From Actinoplanes regularis (lineage in GTDB: Bacteria > Actinomycetota > Actinomycetes > Mycobacteriales > Micromonosporaceae): DNA of 43,527 bases. Shown here in pieces: positions 39,576 through 43,527 of the stretch. Location of the stretch: NCBI RefSeq assembly GCF_900188005.1, contig NZ_FZNR01000037.1, positions 1-43,527 of the forward strand, written 5' to 3'. Position 1 is the first letter of the stretch. Each line of letters opens with the position of its first letter. The translations under genes and the position numbers were made by a program. The notes below the pieces were generated by a model. The model was given only the letters and a program-made list of their open reading frames with translations. It ran no database searches and had not been told where the DNA came from.

Positions 39576-41458
39576 CGATCGTCTCCGCCATCCTCGCCCA
39601 CGCCAACGAGGTCCACGAGCTGGCCCGGCGCGGCGGCCGTTCGGACCTGGCGGACGCCCTGCGCGAGGACGCCGGCCGCTGGCAGGACGGCCTGACCACG
39701 GTGGTGGTCGCCGGCGCGCAGAAACGCGGCAAGAGCACCATGCTCAACGCGCTCGTCGGCCGCCCCGGGTTGCTGCCGGTCGACGCCGACGTCGCCACCC
39801 GCACCTACCTGGCCCTGTGCCCGGGTCCACGGCTGAGCGCGACGGTACTGCGCGACGGCGGCACTCGGCGCGAGCCGATCGACCCGGGCGACATCGACCG
39901 GTACGCCTCGGTCTGGGCCGACCGGGCCACCGTCCGCGACGTCACCGGTGTCGAGATCACCACCGACCACCCGGTCCTGACCGGTCTGCGACTGCTCGAC
40001 ACCCCGGGCGTGGACGGCCTCGATCTCGGGCACAAGCACACCACCATGGCGGTGTTGCGGACCGCCGACGCGCTGCTCCTCACGATCAGCGCCGAGGACG
40101 AGCCGGTCCTGCGCCATGAACTGGAGTTCCTGGCCGAGGCGGCCGAGCGGCTGAACGCGGTGGCGTTCGTGCTCACCAAGACCGACAGCTCGGCGAACTG
40201 GCGGGAGCTGCTGCGCGAGAACCAGCGGCGGGTCGCCGAGCACGTCGCGCGCAACGACCCCGACGGCCGGCTCGGCCGGCTGCTGACCGCCCCGTGGTTC
40301 CCGGTCAGTGCCCGCCTGCTCGAGGCGGCCGCGGCCCGCCGGACGGCCGGGCAGCAGGAGCGCGCGGACGACCTGCGGGCCCGCAGCGGATTCGACGATC
40401 TGGTCCGGTACCTGCGTTCCTGCGTCGGCCGCCGGGAGCTGCTGCGCGCCGCCACGGTCCTGACCACCGCCGGCTCGGCGCTCCGGGCGCTGCGCGAGAC
40501 GCTCACCCAGGAGGTCACCGCCCTCGGCGAGCAGCAGGACGTGGCCCGAGCCGAGCAGGACAGCCTCAACCAGCGGCTGATCGCCCGCCAGCGGTTCGCC
40601 ACCGAGCACCAGTTCCTCGGCCGCGAGACCGGCATGCTGGCGCGCGGCCGGCTGGAGGCGATCCGCCGCGACTACGAGCGGCAGATCGAGAACCTGAGCA
40701 GTCGCGCCGAGACCGAGCGTTACCTCGCCGAACTGCCGGAGAGCCTCGAGCTGTCCATCATGGCCGCCCGCGCCGAGATCATCGACCAGGCGCGGGCGCG
40801 CTTCACCGCGACCCTGCCGGAGCTGCTGAACGCCCTCGGCTTGGAGCCGATCGAGCTGCGCGGCGGTGCGGTACGAACCCCCAGCGCCGAGGTCACCCGC
40901 CCGGACGTCGAGCTGGCCACCGCGCCCCGGCTGGATCTCCTCCGCGACGGCATACCCGCGGTGTCCATGGGTGGCAGCCTCGGCATGCTGCTCTTCCACG
41001 TCGGCGCCGGGGTGGCCGGTGCCGGCTGGCTCGGGCCGGCTGCGGTGATCGCCGGCCCGGCGCTGGCCATCGCCGTCGTCGCCCGCCGCCGGCGGCTGGA
41101 ACAGGTCGCCCGGGACAAGAGCGCGCTGAAGCGCGCGGTGCTGGAGATGGCCAACGCCGCCGGGGCCGAGATCGCGTTGACCGTGGAACGTACGGTCGCC
41201 GACTGGTGGCAGGCGGTCAACGGGGTCGTCGACGAGGCGCTGGCGCGCCGCCGGGCCGACCTCGCTCGCCGCCGCGGCGGTGCGGCGGGGAGCCCGGCGC
41301 AGCGGGCCGCCGCGGAACGGGCGGCGCGTGAGCAGCTGGTGGAGGCGGAGCGGCTGCACGACCGGCAACAGACGCTGACCGAGCAGATCCGGGCGGCACC
41401 AGCACGGGACCCGGCCACGTCCGACAGGCTGGGTCCGGTGGTGGTGCCGCCCGGATAG
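39572..41458 (+). CDS. Dynamin-family GTPase 2 (IniA-like) with membrane paddle
   Basis: The 628-residue protein begins ATG at 39572. GTPase motifs: G1 GAQKRGKST (48-56), G2 in ATRTY, G3 LLDTPGVD (141-148) and G4 LTKTD (201-205), all canonical. The helical stalk (about 290-450) has coiled-coil pieces such as RLEAIRRDYERQIENLSSRA. Two adjacent hydrophobic segments (about 465-505: AVSMGGSLGMLLFHVGAGVA, then LGPAAVIAGPALAIAVV) form a typical bacterial dynamin membrane paddle, ending RRRR. A final coiled coil follows. Such proteins bind, curve or repair membranes on GTP hydrolysis; IniA is linked to isoniazid stress. Last gene of the operon; it converges on the cellulase gene. Confidence 0.93.
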   Translation: MTIVSAILAHANEVHELARRGGRSDLADALREDAGRWQDGLTTVVVAGAQKRGKSTMLNALVGRPGLLPVDADVATRTYLALCPGPRLSATVLRDGGTRREPIDPGDIDRYASVWADRATVRDVTGVEITTDHPVLTGLRLLDTPGVDGLDLGHKHTTMAVLRTADALLLTISAEDEPVLRHELEFLAEAAERLNAVAFVLTKTDSSANWRELLRENQRRVAEHVARNDPDGRLGRLLTAPWFPVSARLLEAAAARRTAGQQERADDLRARSGFDDLVRYLRSCVGRRELLRAATVLTTAGSALRALRETLTQEVTALGEQQDVARAEQDSLNQRLIARQRFATEHQFLGRETGMLARGRLEAIRRDYERQIENLSSRAETERYLAELPESLELSIMAARAEIIDQARARFTATLPELLNALGLEPIELRGGAVRTPSAEVTRPDVELATAPRLDLLRDGIPAVSMGGSLGMLLFHVGAGVAGAGWLGPAAVIAGPALAIAVVARRRRLEQVARDKSALKRAVLEMANAAGAEIALTVERTVADWWQAVNGVVDEALARRRADLARRRGGAAGSPAQRAAAERAAREQLVEAERLHDRQQTLTEQIRAAPARDPATSDRLGPVVVPPG

Positions 41459-41470
41459 CGGCCCGGCGGG

Positions 41471-43357
41471 CTAGGGAAGGCGGCGGCAGTACAGCGCGTC
41501 CGGGGTGCGGGACGAGCCGAACCGGCCGGTGTAGGCGATGCCGGCGGCGGCCTCGTCGTCGGCGCACTGGCCCTTGTAGTGACCGGTGGCGAAGTCGCCG
41601 CCGGCGGCACCGGCCGGCCGGTTGTCGGAGCGGTCGAACCACACCGTGCGGCCGTTGCCCGAGGTCGCGACGGTCACCGTCGCGCAGAACGCGCTCGAGA
41701 CCTTGGCACCGCGCACGGCGTACCCGGTGAGCAGCGAACCGGCCGGGCACTGCAGCTTGGTGTAGCCCGACGCCCAGTCGGCGGTGACGAACCGCTCGTC
41801 GGTGACGACCTGGTAGGCAGGCGCGGCGGGCCACCGGCCCGCGACGTTCAGGTCGGTGCAGAGTCCCCGGTTGCCGGTGTGGCTGAGGCCGGCGAGCCGC
41901 TGACCGTCCGGGCAGACCGCCTTGCGGGCGCCACGGTCGAAGTCGGGCAGGTCCCGCACGCGCGACGACTGGATGAAGTCGCCGTGGTCGGGGCTCAGCA
42001 TCGACCAGCGGGGCACCTCCTCGACATACCCGCTGCGGCCGGAGGCGACCAGCCGGGTCCAGGCGTCGGCCCGCCAGTCGCCACCGTCCGACGGGCCGGT
42101 ACGCCGCCCGGCCCGATCCCAGTAGAGCAGCGCCCAGCCGTTGACGCCGCGGTTCTCCGCCCAGCCGACCGCCGGCCAGTAGGCGAAGTCCGCGTCGGCC
42201 TGAATGAGATGGTCGGTGAAGCGGGCGAACCAGTCCCGCTGCCTCGTCCCGGCCGCCGCGTTGCCGTCCACGCCGAACTCGCTGATCCACACGGGCGCGG
42301 TGAAGTGCCGGCCGGACTCGGCGGTCACGAAGAACGCGTCCCGGTACAGCACGGCGCGCAGCTCGTCGGGGCTCAGGTCGCCGTACCGCGGGTCGCTGGT
42401 CTCGCCGATCCCGCTGGCGCCGCTGTGGTTCGGGCCGGTGTAGTCGTAGAAGTGGGCCGAGTAGACCAGTTTGCCGGACACCACGAGGGTGTGCGACAGG
42501 TCCCGTACCGGCCGCAGCGTGGGGCGCTCGTGCGGAAGGCCGTCGACCGGCAGACCGGTCCAGTTGATGCCCTCGACGATGATCAGCAGGTTCGGGTTCG
42601 CCTCGCGCAGGATCCGGTCGCCGAGGTGCTGGGACGCGGCGAACCAGTCGTGGTCGTCGCCCAGGCCCCAGTTCGGGTCGTCCCAGACCGAGCGGCGCAC
42701 CTCGTTGTAGAGGTCCGCGCCGACCACCCGGGGGTTGTCCCGGTAGCGCCGGACGATCGAGAGCCAGTTCTCCTCCCACTCGGACACGGACTGGCTCGCG
42801 TTCCAACGCTCGTTGCCGTCGACCCCGCAGCACCAGCGCGTGGTGTTGGTGTGGTTGTTGAGGATCACCGCGAGGCCGGCGCCGGTGAGCGCGGCGACGA
42901 CCTCGTCGTACACCTGCAGTGGGGTGCGGCCCCGCAGCTGGGGGTTGGCGCCGACGGCGGCGTCGGTCACCGGCCGGCTGTCGCGCAGCATCTCGTCGGA
43001 GAACGGCAGCCGCACGCTGTTCAGACCGATGTCCCGGAAACCGGCGACGATCTCGGTGAGTGGTGCCCGGTCCAGCCCGAGTGGGGTCCGCCCCGCGTTC
43101 TCACCGGCGTGGTGGTTGGCGTCGACTGCGTCGTCACCGGAGCCGTTCCAGGTGCCGCTCGCGCCGTGCCAGTTGCCGGACCGCAGCTTGAACCGGTTGC
43201 CGTTGGCGTCGACGATGTAGCGGCCGCGGGTGCTCAGCGGTGCCACCCAGTCGGTGCTCGCCGAGGTGGCAGTGGTCGCGGCTGCCGCGGGCGTTCCCGG
43301 CGGCGTCAGCACGGCGATGAGCAGAAATGCCAGCGGAAGACGCACGGCCAGACGCAA
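41471..43357 (-). CDS. Secreted GH5 cellulase with a cysteine-repeat C-terminal region
   Basis: The 628-residue protein is started at TTG 43357: AGGTGATC, a near-perfect complement of the 16S end, lies just upstream, so the longer frame to 43423 is rejected. The signal peptide (RLAVRLPLAFLLIAVLTPPG, cleaved near AAA/AT) leads to a GH5 domain: RLRSGNWHGASG at the start, DLYNEVRRS with acid/base E219 and VWISEFGVDG with nucleophile E360. Residues about 450-628 carry three related units (CPDGQRLAGLSHTGNRGLC, CPAGSLLTGYAVRG, CADDEAAAGIAYTG) and no known cellulose-binding module. It cuts beta-1,4-glucan outside the cell. Convergent with the dynamin operon. Confidence 0.92.
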   Translation of the reverse strand: MRLAVRLPLAFLLIAVLTPPGTPAAAATTATSASTDWVAPLSTRGRYIVDANGNRFKLRSGNWHGASGTWNGSGDDAVDANHHAGENAGRTPLGLDRAPLTEIVAGFRDIGLNSVRLPFSDEMLRDSRPVTDAAVGANPQLRGRTPLQVYDEVVAALTGAGLAVILNNHTNTTRWCCGVDGNERWNASQSVSEWEENWLSIVRRYRDNPRVVGADLYNEVRRSVWDDPNWGLGDDHDWFAASQHLGDRILREANPNLLIIVEGINWTGLPVDGLPHERPTLRPVRDLSHTLVVSGKLVYSAHFYDYTGPNHSGASGIGETSDPRYGDLSPDELRAVLYRDAFFVTAESGRHFTAPVWISEFGVDGNAAAGTRQRDWFARFTDHLIQADADFAYWPAVGWAENRGVNGWALLYWDRAGRRTGPSDGGDWRADAWTRLVASGRSGYVEEVPRWSMLSPDHGDFIQSSRVRDLPDFDRGARKAVCPDGQRLAGLSHTGNRGLCTDLNVAGRWPAAPAYQVVTDERFVTADWASGYTKLQCPAGSLLTGYAVRGAKVSSAFCATVTVATSGNGRTVWFDRSDNRPAGAAGGDFATGHYKGQCADDEAAAGIAYTGRFGSSRTPDALYCRRLP

Positions 43358-43453
43358 GACGATCACCTCATTTAATTGGTAACTGTCTATACCATGCGGC
43401 CTGAGGCCGGCACCAGGCGGCACCGGTCGGGCGACGGAAAAATAACCGGACGT

Positions 43454-43497
43454 TTCCTCAAGTACGGCAACCGGGTGGCACCCGCTTGGGTCCCCCG
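43454..43497 (-). promoter_or_regulatory. Possible structured 5' leader of the cellulase mRNA
   Basis: On the minus strand this reads GGGGGACCCAAGC, a small hairpin GGGTGCCACCC and GGTTGCCGTAC, then GAGGAAACGTCCGG. The first piece resembles a core segment of ydaO-type (c-di-AMP) riboswitches, but the usual GGGGTGAATC and closing parts are absent. A structured leader is possible; identity is not supported. Confidence 0.25.
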
Positions 43498-43527
43498 GCC
43501 GCTCCGCGCGCCTTGGAATCTCTTTCC

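Noticed and set aside
41579..43375. Plus-strand frame opposite the cellulase
   Set aside because: The minus frame has signal peptide and both catalytic glutamates; the plus frame has no motif.
1..43527. CRISPR array, tRNA or IS element
   Set aside because: I found no regularly spaced repeats, no cloverleaf-like run with a TTCGA arm and no transposase frame. Terminal repeats were looked for around the decayed genes without success.

Overview
The window is about 43.5 kb of very GC-rich DNA with strong GC3 bias, frequent GTG starts, 4-bp stop/start overlaps and several apparently leaderless genes. Together with gene families such as DUF574-type SAM methyltransferase, PadR with a permease-prefix membrane protein, an ABM-truncated haemoglobin fusion and a GH5 cellulase, this points to an actinomycete. 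A motile Micromonosporaceae such as Actinoplanes is the best guess, because a FliA-like promoter precedes a chemoreceptor gene. That assignment is inference. There is no rRNA, tRNA, CRISPR array, IS element or prophage, and the content reads as a chromosomal accessory arm with single genes and short operons.

Layout. 1-3.7 kb: a PfkB sugar/nucleoside kinase (-), a large lipoprotein (+), and a decayed DUF234-type ATPase behind three tandem 15-bp palindromes. 3.7-6.6 kb: a chemoreceptor plus BMP-type solute-binding lipoprotein operon with a strong terminator. 6.6-8.7 kb: a TetR regulator with two operator palindromes, coupled to a hotdog-patatin fusion. 8.7-11.1 kb: a BCP peroxiredoxin (-) and a PadR/membrane-protein operon whose promoter is overlaid by an inverted repeat. 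11.1-20 kb: HAD phosphatase, MBL hydrolase, MmcQ/YjbR protein, two ADP-ribosylglycohydrolases, a secreted protein, a GNAT, a membrane lipase-like protein, a stand-alone FtsX-ectodomain-like lipoprotein and an ABM-globin fusion. 20-25.5 kb: a VTC / DUF4956 / CotH operon (-), divergent from a NarL-type two-component system across a palindrome-rich spacer. 25.5-31.6 kb: PLP decarboxylase, secreted CocE/NonD hydrolase, a broken NAD-dependent epimerase, a PPOX flavoprotein, a membrane-GNAT fusion and an ArsC-like protein. 31.7-33.5 kb: a DUF574 methyltransferase and two convergent ABM-fold proteins.

The most interesting block is 33.6-41.5 kb. An Hsp70-like protein keeps the ATPase domain, but its peptide-binding domain is replaced by a roughly 400-residue, probably propeller-like region. 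It is transcribed away from a tightly coupled five-gene operon: a small single-pass membrane protein, a protein with four DxDxDG calcium-type loops, a signal-peptide/TM protein with a GrpE-like cytosolic end, and two dynamin-family GTPases. I infer a membrane-remodelling machine (dynamin pair) with a dedicated membrane-tethered Hsp70/GrpE module, related in idea to mycobacterial IniA/IniC. A GH5 cellulase closes the window on the minus strand.

Gene decay is visible at four places (ATPase, response-regulator receiver, epimerase, and a short minus-strand remnant near 27.2 kb).
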